Assembly (NCBI GenBank): GCA_964017155.1
Contig: OZ024854.1
Span: 15,892,181 to 15,956,180, forward strand
Length of the DNA stretch: 64,000 nt
Source of the DNA: Oasisia sp. SBJ-2009
Lineage: Eukaryota > Annelida > Polychaeta > Sabellida > Siboglinidae
Reading direction: 5' to 3'
Position 1 is the stretch's first letter; every line of letters begins with the position of its first letter. Below, piece by piece: positions 28,001-64,000 of this stretch. The notes beneath the pieces were generated by a model. That model saw nothing but the letters and a program-made list of their open reading frames with translations, searched no databases and had not been told where the DNA came from. Position numbers and translations under genes: made by a program.

Positions 28001-31000
28001 GTATGTATTGTTGGATGGCTTGTTCACTTCCAGAGAAGTTGAGACTGAACAGTTTGAAATGTGAAGAATGTTTTGCATTATTAAGACTTACTTTATGCTG
28101 TGTATGTTAGTTAATTTATAATCCTGAGTACTGCCAGAGTTCACGTTACTGTGATATGTTTCAGTGTACGTGTACCTGTAATTATACGATCATGTGATTG
28201 TCCAGTTTCAGTAACAACATATACAAGTAAACTTTGTGTGAGCCTAAAGAGTAAACATTTGGTTGTAGTTTGACAGTGTGCACTAAGTGTGTGTACATTG
28301 GTATGACTTGTGCACTAAGTGCGTGTCTATTGGTATGACTTGTGCACTAAGTGTGTGTCCATTGGTTTGACTTGTGCACTAAGTGTGTGTCCATTGGTGT
28401 GACTTGTGCACTAAGTGTGTGTTCATTGGTCTGACTTGTGCACTAAGTGTGTGTCCATTGGTTTGACTTGTGCACTAAGTGTGTGTCCATTGGTGTGACT
28501 TGTGCACTAAGTGTGTGTCCATTGGTATGACTTGTGCACTAAGTGCGTGTCTATTGGTGTGACTTGTGCACTAAGTGTGTGTCCATTGGTGTGACTTGTG
28601 CACTAAGTGTGTGTCCATTGGTGTGACTTGTGCACTAAGTGTGTGTCCATTGGTGTGAATTGTGCACTAAGTGTGTGTCCATTGGTATGACTTGTGCACT
28701 AAGTGTGTGTCCATTGGTGTGACTTGTGCACTAAGTGTGTGTCCATTGGTGTGACTTGTGCACTAAGTGGGTGTCCATTGGTGTGACTTGTGCACTAAGT
28801 GTGTGTCCATTGGTGTGACTTGTGCACTAAGTGTGTGTCCATTGGTATGACTTGTGCACTAAGTATGTCCATTGGTATGACTTGTGCACTAAGTGTGTGT
28901 TCATTGGTATGACTTGTGCACTAAGTGTGTGTCCATTGGTGTGACTTGTGCACTAAGTGTGTGTCCATTGGTGTGACTTGTGCACTAAGTGTGTGTCCAT
29001 TGGTGTGACTTGTGCACTAAGTGTGTGTCCATTGGTATGACTTGTGCACTAAGTGTATGTCCATTGTTGTGACTTGTGCACTAAGTGTGTCCATTGGTAT
29101 GACTTGTGCACTAAGTGTGTGTCCATTGGTGTGACTTGTTTCTGTTTGTGCAGATGAAGGGTGTTCTAGACGCCCTTCCTGTGATTGGTCCACCTCAGCC
29201 AATCAGATCGCAGTACCCACTGTCCATGGAGCAGGTTGGACAGGTGGGTGGAGACTGACCAGGTCAACACAAGTTTGTTGTCTTAACACAACTCAACACA
29301 CACAGTGTAGCTTTGTTGTAAATATTTGCCTGAGCTTGGAAAATACCAAAATGTAATTAATAAATTTCCTTTTTCTCTAATCATTGTGCATGATAGTAAT
29401 TGTGCAGTGCAGTAGTTTGGCTGAATAAAGATTAACATACATTATGTATTACATGTACTTTACTTACTATATTTTGTGCTCATAAAAACAATTATGAAAA
29501 GAAAGTTAAATACAATATTGATTAAAATACATTTAAAAAGGGATACATGTAAATATAATATTCTGAGACATTCCGCAAAACCACTGTGTTAGCTGTTTCT
29601 TAGATTATCTAGTCACCATGGTTACAGTGTGAGCCAGAAACATACACACTGAGTGAGAGCAATTGTCTTCTGTAGAACTACGGCTTCATCCTGTACTGCC
29701 ATGTACTGAAGACAACTTACCCATCAGTGGTGCTCCAAGCTGACGGCATACGAGACCGAGGATACGTCTTTGTGGATGGGGTCAGTTGAATGATGGTCTC
29801 TGTAGAGTCGTCCACTCTGTAGAGTTGTCCAATCTGTAGAGTCGTCCTCTCTGTAGAGTCGTCCACTCTGTAGAGTCGTCCATTCTGTAGAGTCGTCCAC
29901 TCTGTAGAGTCGTCCTCTCTGTAGAGTCGTCTTCTCTGTAGAGTCGTCCACTCTGTAGAGTCGTCCACTCTGTAGAGTCGTCCATTCTGTAGAGTCGTCC
30001 ACTCTGTAGAGTCGTCCATTCTGTAGAGTCGTCCACTCTGTAGAGTCGTCCACTCTGTAGAGTCGTCCATTCTGTAGAGTCGTCCATTCTGTAGAGTCAT
30101 CCACTTTGTAGAGTCGTCCATTCTGTAGAGTCGTCCTCTCTGTAGAGTCGTCCTCTCTGTAGAGTCGTCTTCTCTGTAGAGTTCTCTACTCTTTGGCAAA
30201 AATGACAACGTTATGGCAACTTATGTATGCATGTACAAGTAGTTGTCAATGTTTTATATGTTTATTATTGAAATGAAAGGGTATCAATATATAATCTATA
30301 TATATATATATAATATATATAAAAGTAAATAACTAATTACATGCATATCAAATAACTAGACATCTTAAGTGTTAAGGTTTTATTTCAAGATAAATTTGCA
30401 AAGAAATCTCAGAACTGTTTGGCATTGACCTGGGGCTAAGTGGAGTTATTTAATTTATATTTTATTCTTTGTAATTTGCAGATGTTGCGAGGTTTGTTGG
30501 ATCACTACGGGACCACGTCTTTCAATCTGCTGGCAGTTGAGGGCCAGGAACTGTCTATACTTGTAGAGAACCAGGGACGAACTAACTACGGCTCAAAAAT
30601 TCTCATTAGCAGAAAGGTAGGTCTACAGCTTCATGACATGATCAGGCTTATCTAAATGGTAAATAGTTCCAGTCTATTGGTAATACCGTCCTCAGGGAAG
30701 TAGTTAAACAACTACACAACTCTTTGTTGTCATAAAGTGTTACTATTGTTCTCTTTTTATCCACAAACGTCTGGAGTGAGGCCCTTGACAGAGTTTGGAG
30801 TGAGGCCCTTGACAGAGTTTGGAGTGAGGCCCTTGACAGAGTCTGGAGTGAGGCCCTTGACATAGTCTGGAATGAGGCCCTTGACAGAGTCTGGTATGAG
30901 GTCCTTGACAGAGTCTGAAGTGAGGCCCTGGACAGAGTCTGGTATGAGGCCCTTGACAGAGTCTGGAATGAGGCCCTTGACAGAGACTGGAGTGAGGTCC

Positions 31001-33475
31001 TTGACAGAGACGGAAATGAGGTCCCTGACAAAGTCTGGAATGAGGCTCTTGACAGAGACTGGAGTGAGGTCCTTGACAGAGACGGAAATGAGGCCCCTGA
31101 CAAAGTCTGGAGTGAGGCCCTTGACAGAGTCCTGTGGGTTTTGCTGTCAGTTTTCCCTGCTCTCTTCAATCAGTCATGATTTTAGTTTTAAACACTGAGG
31201 TGTGAATTGTTTCCAAGACCTGGCCGTGTAGTGAGCCACTTGTCATCTGGTGGACACAGGTTGTACCATGTTCTGACTTGTTCTGTCACAGTCGTTGTTT
31301 TGCTGCATACTTATCATATTCATAGTGTCTTTAAAATGGACCAAGTTGAACTGTTTCTTCAGGGAATCATCTCAAACGTGACACTTGGAGGTGACACCCT
31401 GGTGGACTGGCAAATGTTCCCCCTCAACTTTGAGAAGCTTTTTGAAATGCCAGGATTAGACAATAAACTGAGGTAAGTCAACAAACACTCAGAGCAAGCA
31501 GAAGTACACCTGTCTTAGTCTTCCACTGGGACTGAGGTGGTGAATGAGTAGAGCAGATAACCTGGGTGTAGATAGTCAAATGAACAGGTCTGTCAGACAG
31601 TGGGGTGTGGAGGGTCTGTCAGACAGTGAGGTGTGAAAGGTCTGTCAGACAGTGAGGTGTGAAAGGTCTGTCAGACAGTGAGGTGTGAAAGGTCTGTGAG
31701 AGTGAGGTGTGAAGGGTCTGTCGGACAGTGAGGTGTGAAGGGTCTGTCAGACAGTGAGGTGTGAAGGGTCTGTCAGACAGTGAGATGTGAAGGGTCTATG
31801 AGACAGTGAGGTGTGAAGGGTCTATGAGACAGTGAGGTGTGAAAGAAAGGTCTGTGAGACAGCGAGGTGTGAAAGGTCTGTGAGACAGTGAGGTGTGAAA
31901 GAAAGGTCTGTGAGACAGCGAGGTGTGAAAGGTCTGGGTCATTGTAAAAGTCTGCCGTCAAATAAGTACCAACAACACTACATTAAAACTGCGATGTTAA
32001 TGTAGCAGCTGTTTTGTGTTGTTAACTGGATGACACTGTCTGAATCCAACATGACTAGAGCATGTTGTAGTAAAGAATGATTGATGTCACCCTAGTGTAT
32101 GTACGTTTATCCACAGTCAGCATTGGGATAAATCATGTTACGTTTAAACTGTTAGATTTCTCATTGACTCTGTTGGATTTCTGGTGCTTATTTTAGTCGC
32201 TGATTTATATCTTAAAAATGAATTTCCATCCATGAAAATAGGTTTATTGAAGTTGGCATTGGTTAAATTGTATGTATGTATGTATCTATGTATGTATGTA
32301 TGTATGTATGTATGTATGTATGTATGTATGTATGTATGTATGTATGTATGTATGTATGCATGCATGCATGCATGCATGCATGCATGCATGCATGCATGCA
32401 TGTATGTAGCAATAACCAACTGTACCTTTGAAATATATTTTTATAATACATGTTAAAATAGGTATTTTTATATGACACCTAAATTTGTAACAGTGTATTT
32501 TCTTTATTACATGTAACAGTTCATAACCTATCAGCCCATATATGGCAGTTGTGACCTTTGACTCTGTTGTTATTTTCCAGGTTCCAGTCTGGCCCAGTCA
32601 CACACTCCCAGCTCAGCCCGGCCATTTACACTGGGCAGTTTGTCTTGCCCAATGTGCCCGACATGCCAAAGGACACATATCTCAACATGCAGGGCTGGTT
32701 CAAGGTTAGCAGACAGTATCACATGATGAAATACTCTAGTGAATAAGTATTGACCACCGAGGGTTTGGTCTTGGAGCAGGTGGTGGAGGACATGTATAGT
32801 TTGGTTTGTTGCTTTATGACATGAAGTGGGCATAATGATTTAGATAATGCAGTTATAAAAGCATATTGTTGTGATCTATTTAAAATTTCAATCTTAGAAT
32901 GTGAATAATAAGTCATAATATCTTTGTGCAAAAACACTCACATTTAATTGGAAAATACAGTGGTTTTAGGATAATGATTTATGATCTTCCAGTAAACATA
33001 GACAAGGCTTATGTACATGCTAACCTGGTGTCTGGTGTGTAGCAGTGTCATTTACGTGTCTCATGTTTAGCCATGTCGCTAAACCATTGCCTGACATATA
33101 GCAATGTCATAACTAACTGTCACCAGACAGTGTGTCTAGTCTGTCATCAAAACCACCTACACATCATTTCAGGGTCAGGCATTCCTCAACGGCTTCAACC
33201 TGGGCCGCTACTGGCCCGTGCGTGGCCCACAAGTGACCCTGTACGTGCCCAAGACTGTGCTCAAGCCCAGCCCAGCCCACAATGTGCTTGTGCTGGTGGA
33301 GCTGGATCGGGCTCCATGTGACGGCCACAGCACGGAGCCGTGCACTGTGGCCTTTGTAGAGTCACCAATATTGAATAAGACAGTCGCAGGCTCAGTGACA
33401 CACAGTGACACCTTGTGGGATAAAGGTAAACTGTCCATGGGACACAGCGTTGAGTTTGAGCAGTTGTTGCCGTAG
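14573..33475 (+). CDS. GLB1: Beta-galactosidase-like protein (GLB1 family, GH35), copy B2, complete
   Basis: Exons: 16010-16179, 16665-16815, 17233-17296, 17755-17849, 22370-22550, 22826-22881, 23504-23625, 24030-24070, 24713-24822, 27698-27772, 29154-29243, 29676-29780, 30482-30616, 31363-31472, 32581-32704 and 33173-33475 (stop TAG), all GT-AG and phase-consistent. Lengths 170, 151, 95 and 181 equal those I recall for human GLB1 exons. Proposed exon 1, 14573-14638 (ATG, hydrophobic core [10 protein letters not shown], donor GTACGT, phase 0), would give 665 residues (human 677). Both catalytic Glu are present ([13 protein letters not shown]), but the pocket differs: the Trp after the nucleophile is Gly ([11 protein letters not shown]) and SYDYDAP is SYNNDSP. 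It may hydrolyse another sugar or act poorly on galactose. Alternative start: ATG 15977 reads straight through the acceptor at 16009. Introns hold a 4-kb insertion, a LINE and a SINE. Confidence 0.93.
14790..14940. repeat. Hairpin-forming inverted repeat in B2 intron 1
   Basis: Arms 14812-14842 and 14884-14913 are inverted copies around TTGCTAACC...CACGTACAAATG, with few mismatches and a loop of about 40 bases. Weaker pairing continues outward (CTACGGCCGAGGTAG against the complement of CACTACAATGCCGTG). It could be a small foldback element. Confidence 0.65.
15207..15251. repeat. Short perfect inverted repeat
   Basis: ACGATTTGTACAT at 15207-15219 and its exact complement ATGTACAAATCGT at 15239-15251. 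There is no further element structure. Confidence 0.6.
15252..16009. other. B2 intron 1, distal part
   Basis: Mostly AT-rich. 15467-15690 is a 220-base open stretch ([18 protein letters not shown]...) that I do not recognise and that looks like repeat DNA. A (TATG/CATG) tract lies at 15690-15735 and an AAAGTATTT-type simple region at 15750-15870. CACGTG E-boxes are at 15888-15893 and 15957-15962. No RNA gene was seen. Confidence 0.4.
17990..22335. mobile_element. About 4.1-kb insertion in the B2 intron, composite and decayed
   Basis: The B1 intron at this position is 412 bp (2836-3247), while the B2 intron is 4,520 bp (17850-22369). Sequence homologous to B1 resumes only near 22330 (GATTATGAGTGATTTT). 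Inside are an LTR/primer-binding-site-like segment (18133-18473) and a LINE-type 3' tail at 19225-19255 with ATTCGT repeats. The long remainder contains no frame I recognise. It is probably several nested elements; boundaries are approximate. Confidence 0.5.
18133..18473 (+). mobile_element. Possible solo 5' LTR plus primer-binding site of an LTR retrotransposon
   Basis: TGGTATCAGAGG at 18462-18473 resembles the initiator-tRNA-Met primer site TGGTATCAGAGC used by many Ty1/copia elements. It follows a segment that could be an LTR running TGTTG...GCAGCA (18133-18460). A short frame starting [10 protein letters not shown] near 18688 could be a gag relic. No second LTR was found in the window. 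Confidence 0.3.
22532..22577 (+). repeat. Tandem duplication of a B2 splice donor (19 bp)
   Basis: GACTTTGGGCCTGGTCAGT occurs twice in a row across the end of exon 22370-22550. The first copy holds the donor conserved with B1. Using the second would add 19 nt and create an in-frame TGA (GGT CAG TGA). B1 has a single copy. Confidence 0.9.
23504..24822 (+). other. B2 exons carrying the altered catalytic pocket
   Basis: Exons 23504-23625, 24030-24070 and 24713-24822 encode the nucleophile strand and the two following pocket loops. By my alignment, about 35 of 122 and about 32 of 110 bases differ from B1 in the first and third exons. Exons 22370-22550, 31363-31472, 32581-32704 and 33173-33475 differ at only 1-4 positions each. 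Relative to human GLB1 numbering (from memory), W273 is Gly, L274 His, T271 Val, D332 Asn and Y333 Asn. Glu268, Tyr270, Tyr306 and Tyr331 equivalents are kept. Confidence 0.85.
23723..23777 (+). repeat. (GGAC)n microsatellite, about 13 units
   Basis: Pure 4-mer run in the B2 intron after exon 23504-23625, inside a CTGTCTGT-rich stretch that B1 also has in part (4824-4920). Confidence 0.9.
24098..25135. repeat. TA-rich microsatellites in B2 introns
   Basis: (TA)n-type tracts at 24098-24157 and 24985-25135 flank exon 24713-24822. The second is the left neighbour of the LINE at 25196. Tyr/Ile frames across them are artefacts. Confidence 0.9.
25196..27117 (-). mobile_element. 5'-truncated non-LTR retrotransposon with an open reverse-transcriptase frame
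   Basis: The minus-strand frame 27108-25363 (581 codons, no internal stop) encodes RT. It shows an [16 protein letters not shown] block, [28 protein letters not shown], the catalytic YADDLVL and a C-terminal thumb. No endonuclease domain is present, so the copy is 5' truncated, at a (TA)n tract (27118-27140). The 3' end is AATAAAGTTATTGAATTGAA at 25226-25203, followed by ATTGA repeats. Clade is probably CR1/jockey-like. Absence from B1 and the open frame indicate a recent insertion in B2. Confidence 0.9.
27271..27545 (-). mobile_element. tRNA-derived SINE in B2 intron
   Basis: Read on the minus strand, the head (27545-27483) has a tRNA-like A box (TGGTCGCGTGGTAGAGCGC) and B box (GGTTCAATCCC), with an Asp-like GACTGTCAATC loop. 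A body of about 190 bp follows (containing CTTTCGGAAGAGACACTAAA). The tail AAGCTCGACAATACTCTAG is identical to the LINE 3' end at 12848-12866, so this SINE probably uses that LINE's machinery. Confidence 0.8.
28277..29135 (+). repeat. 32-bp minisatellite, about 27 units, B2 counterpart of 7636-8917
   Basis: Same unit and same intron position as in B1, ending 18 bases before exon 29154-29243. Two units are shortened near 28861 and 29085. Unit number and variant order differ from B1. Confidence 0.95.
29800..30190 (+). repeat. 17-bp minisatellite, about 22 units, B2 intron
   Basis: Units of TGTAGAGTCGTCC plus ACTC, ATTC or TCTC. It begins about 20 bases after donor 29781. B1 has no such array in its matching intron (9457-9811). 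The Asp-Ser-Thr-Glu frames on the minus strand come from the 17-bp period. Confidence 0.95.
30775..31132 (+). repeat. 24-bp minisatellite, about 15 units, B2 intron
   Basis: Units contain GAGGCCCTTGACAGAGTCTG. A 2-unit higher-order block (GACAGAGACGGAAATGAGG) repeats near 31000 and 31075. Absent from B1. Confidence 0.95.
31590..31942 (+). repeat. 26-bp minisatellite, about 13 units, B2 intron
   Basis: Units contain GGTCTGTCAGACAGTGAGGT, with later units changing to CTATGAGACAG or CTGTGAGACAG and a GAAA insertion. The B1 intron (10447-11045) has one ancestral-looking unit near 10733-10752. Confidence 0.95.
32266..32408 (+). repeat. (GTAT)n then (GCAT)n microsatellite
   Basis: About 90 bp of TATG repeats change sharply to about 48 bp of CATG repeats near 32357 in a B2 intron. 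Confidence 0.95.
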
Positions 33476-35870
33476 TCACAAGCTGGGGACAGTTGTGTGG
33501 GAATTTGTCGACGTATAAGGAAAGAAAAATGGAGTAAAGTGTGACATGTTGTGAACAGTCCTGATGGTATATACATATTTCTTTGTGGGTCTAGGACCCT
33601 CGTTACCTGTGTGTGAGAACAATTATGTAGTTATCACTGAACTCATAGATTTATCATTCCACCTATTTACATCCGAGTGTAACTGGTGTTTTCTTGCACT
33701 GTTAAGCCCTTGTCACGAGGTCGTTTCTTTCTTGCCAATTCCGCAAATGTGTGACATGTCGCATTCAGTGAGGATAAAGAAGTCACAAAAGATGTTAATC
33801 AGTGCAGAAGTGGGATTTGATCATCACAGATGGTGTGAAAATACCTTCCTGGTAGCGCCACCTAGTGTATGAATTGTGTAATGCTAATTGACGCTGAGTC
33901 GTTTTTATCATAAAACTCTCGCAACGTCACATATTGGCAGATGTAGAACCATGCTTGACGGGAATCTTGTTAAATGTTGTTAAATCTGAATGCATTTTTT
34001 TAGTCTGCTGACTTTTGAAGCATGAGATATTAACTTTGGTTTTTGTATTTTAATATTTTTTTAACAAGAGGTGAGAGAGAAATAGACTTCGTCACAGCCA
34101 AGTTGTCATGTAAATTGCTTAACATGTTACTTTATTATGTCGTGTCATAGTTTATCTTGTATTATATACTGACTGCCAAATCACAAAGCCATTATGACAC
34201 ATTCTGGAATGCACGCTTCCACGCTTTTGCAGATGATGCAAAAAATAATATATTACAAAATTATGTTGAAACGTGTACAATGCTCAACTGTTAATGTTAT
34301 AATTATATGCCATCGAAGTAAGTAATTATGTTACACATGTATGTGTAAATGTATATGTTGATTTGTACGACAAATATCTTTCATATCGTATATATTATAT
34401 ATTTGCAAATACTGGATCCATAACATATGTAGACGTGTATTCATGCATTGATATTTTGCTGTTTACTTCTGTGCATATCCTACATCTTTTGATGTAAATT
34501 TAATGAATATTTTTAGTGGCTTCTGTGATAAAGCGACTGTTATGTCTTACATGAATCGGTCAACCATTTAGTACACAACATTTTAGCATGTGTATTGTAT
34601 ATACGAATAATTATATATGTGTGTGTGGTCGATTCTCACAAATTGTCGACAAATTGGATTTTTGGGAGGCAAAAAATGAATTGTGCCTACTAGTGTATAT
34701 TTTATGTCACATAAAAATTACATGTTGAAATGACCCTAGGCAACCTTTGGCAACTTAAACTAAGAAAATAAAAATCTTTGACATGTGTATAACATGTATG
34801 GCAGATACCTGATACCGTGGAGATGCGCACATTTCACTGTACTAAGAATGCTGTTATAACTATGTAACATCTAATGTACCTATTACATGGCACTTACTAT
34901 CTGTGCACAATGTGTTTATGTGCCAGGGGTTGAGTAGTGACTTTAGTAATGTTTTTTTGTTGGTAAAAGTATAGTGTTAATGTATGTTGAACCCATAAAA
35001 TATTATTTCATAAACATGACCTATTGTTGCGCTCCATTCCAAAAGCAATCTAGGCTCCATAAATAAGTGGATATCTGGACAGCTAAACAGTTGGTGGGTG
35101 TAGTGAAGTAAGAATTATACACATGGGACAGTTACATATAAAGCTGGAGGGGATTTTAGATAGCATAACCATGGTTTAATATAATATGGATTTTTTATTT
35201 AAATGTAAAACAGTAACTAAGAAATTATATCAACCGTAACATATTACTATGTAGTAAGGAGCGGGAACCACCACGGCGATGACGGTAGATCAGACACGAG
35301 CAAGGAAGAAGTTTTTTAACATTGTACCAATTCAATTGCATAAAAAATTGGGCTCTTAAGCAATGAAACCACTTTCTATTTGTTGTGCATCTATAATGCT
35401 TGAAATGGAACAGCGTTTTTTAATAGTTTTCAATGTTTAAAATTTCGAGTAAAATTTTATTTAAGGTATGAGGTATATATTATATGTCCGCAAACACATG
35501 CGGCATGGAGTGGGTTCAAGTGCGATCTGTCACCAACCGCGACACATTTTATTACATCAGTTACACCAACAGATCACGCACAGATCTGGTTATCGTCAGC
35601 GACAATGTACATTCAACTTTCTTTGTACTTTCATTGTAGCGTCTGTATTTTAATTGTACTTACATTGTATTTTAATGAACAGTCATTGTACATGTCACGT
35701 GCTGCACTCTCATTGTAACATTAAACGTTTGATTTACTTCCACAAAAGTGTCATTTGTGCTTTCAATATATATTTAACGCTCTGCTGAGGACGATGAGTG
35801 ACACACCGTGGGAGACTGGTGACACGCGGCGATGCGTGACGCACCGTGAGAAACTGGTGACACGCGGCCG
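33476..35870. other. Tail-to-tail interval between B2 and the channel gene
   Basis: Homology to the B1 3' flank covers 33476-33550 and resumes at about 33955-34090. The 400 bp between is an insertion in B2, with an unassigned frame and a GGGATTTGATCATCAC block. AATAAA on the plus strand occurs near 34767. 35560-35870 aligns in patches with 13075-13320 behind B1. On the minus strand AATAAA at 35553-35548 is a plausible channel-gene polyadenylation signal, about 320 bases past its stop. No other gene was seen. Confidence 0.5.
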
Positions 35871-62997
<27,127 letters not shown>

Positions 62998-63034
62998 CTG
63001 AAACAGAAAACCACTCAAATGTCATAAGAACCTT

Positions 63035-64000
63035 CACAGGGACGACGGAGTGACACAGACAGTGAGGACGGAGTGACACAGACAGTGAGGACGGAGTGAC
63101 ACAGACAGTGAGGACGGGGTGACACAGACAGTGAGGACGGAGTGACTTAGACAGCGAGGACGGAGTGGCGCAGACAGTGAGGACGGAGTGACACAGACAG
63201 TGAGGACGGAGTGACACAGACAGTGAGGACGGAGTGACACAGACAGTGAGGACGGAGTGACACAGACAGTGAGGACGGAGTGACACAGACAGTGAGGACG
63301 GAGTGACACAGACAGTGAGGACGGAGTGACTCAGACAGTGAGGACGGAGTGACACAGACAGTGAGGACGGAGTGACACAGACAGTGAGGACGGAGTGACA
63401 CAGACAGTGAGGACGGAGTGACACAGACAGTGAGGACGGAGTGACTCAGACAGTGAGGACGGAGTGACACAGACAGTGAGGACGGAGTGACACAGACAGT
63501 GAGGACGGGTTGACACAGACAGTGAGGACGGAGTGAATTAGACAGCGAGGACGGAGTGACACAGACAGTGAGGACGGGTTGACACAGTCAGTGAGGACGG
63601 AGTGAATTAGTCAGCGAGGACGGAGTGACACAGACTGTGAGGACGGAGTGACACAGAATGTGAGGACGGAGTGACACAGACGGTGAGGACGGAGTGACAC
63701 ACACAGTGAGGACGGAGTGACTTAGACAGCGAGGACGGAGTGACACAGACAGTGAGGACGGAGTGACACAGACTGTGAGGACGGAGTGACTCAGACAGTG
63801 AGGACGGGGTGACACAGACTGTGAGGACGGAGTGACTCAGACTGTGAGGACGGAGTGACACAGACTGTGAGGACGGAGTGACACAGACTGTGAGGACGGA
63901 GTGACTCAGACAGTGAGGACGGAGTGACACAGACTGTGAGGACGGAGTGACTCATACAGTGAGGACGGGGTGACACAGACTGTGAGGACGGAGTGACTTA
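63035..64000 (+). repeat. 23-bp minisatellite, over 40 units, running off the window
   Basis: Units contain GAGGACGGAGTGACACAGAC with CTTAGACAGC, CTCAGACAGT and CAGACTGT variants. It starts about 40 bases upstream (minus strand) of the acceptor of exon 62997-62893 and continues past the right edge. Serine/leucine-rich frames are artefacts. Confidence 0.95.

Noticed and set aside
28277..29135. Regularly spaced repeats resembling a CRISPR array
   Set aside because: Units are contiguous with no unique spacers and the DNA is eukaryotic; this is a minisatellite. The same applies to all other arrays here.
29717..30208. 163-codon minus-strand frame with periodic [10 protein letters not shown]
   Set aside because: Product of the 17-bp minisatellite in a B2 intron.
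30648..31169. 173-codon minus-strand frame with periodic SRASLQTLS
   Set aside because: Product of the 24-bp minisatellite in a B2 intron.
33564..33872. 102-codon plus-strand frame after the B2 stop
   Set aside because: No family features; it lies in a B2-specific insertion in the 3' flank and has no counterpart behind B1.

Overview
The window is intron-rich animal nuclear DNA. Genes are built of short phased exons with GT-AG junctions, non-LTR retrotransposon fragments of several families are scattered through the introns, and minisatellites and microsatellites are very abundant. The gene families and retroelement types fit a marine invertebrate, and a mollusc is my guess. Nothing in the sequence proves the phylum.

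Layout. (1) 1-12282 (+): the 3' 15 coding exons of a lysosomal-type acid beta-galactosidase gene (GLB1 family, called B1), cut at its 5' end by the window edge. (2) 12.85-13.75 kb: a LINE 3' end, then a decayed copy of the 3' end of a calcium-channel gene on the minus strand. (3) 14.57-33.475 kb (+): a second complete GLB1-family gene (B2) in 16 supported exons plus one proposed signal-peptide exon. B1 and B2 share exon lengths, phases and stretches of intron sequence, so they are a tandem segmental duplication. The duplicated unit ran past the galactosidase into the tail of the neighbouring channel gene. (4) 35.87-62.997 kb (-): the C-terminal part (28 exons, about 1,209 residues) of a divergent IP3 receptor/ryanodine receptor superfamily channel, convergent with B2. 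Its 5' part lies beyond the right edge.

How the genes relate. B1 keeps the canonical galactose pocket, whereas B2 has an intact frame and both catalytic glutamates but has lost a pocket tryptophan and tyrosine. Its exons around the nucleophile are far more diverged from B1 than the exons on either side. The channel gene shares no pathway with the galactosidases. The link is genomic: tail-to-tail neighbours, with the channel tail also found as a relic behind B1.

The most unusual feature is a recurring pattern in the channel gene. At least five, probably six or seven, of its exon-intron junctions have been tandemly duplicated, and at two of them expanded into minisatellites of about 14 and 42 units, each unit carrying exon sequence plus the splice site. 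The transmembrane domain is recognisable, but the ion-selectivity filter GGGVGD/GGGIGD is replaced by an unrelated sequence, and both flanks of that filter are junctions of this kind. No CRISPR array, prokaryotic operon or canonical rRNA gene was seen.
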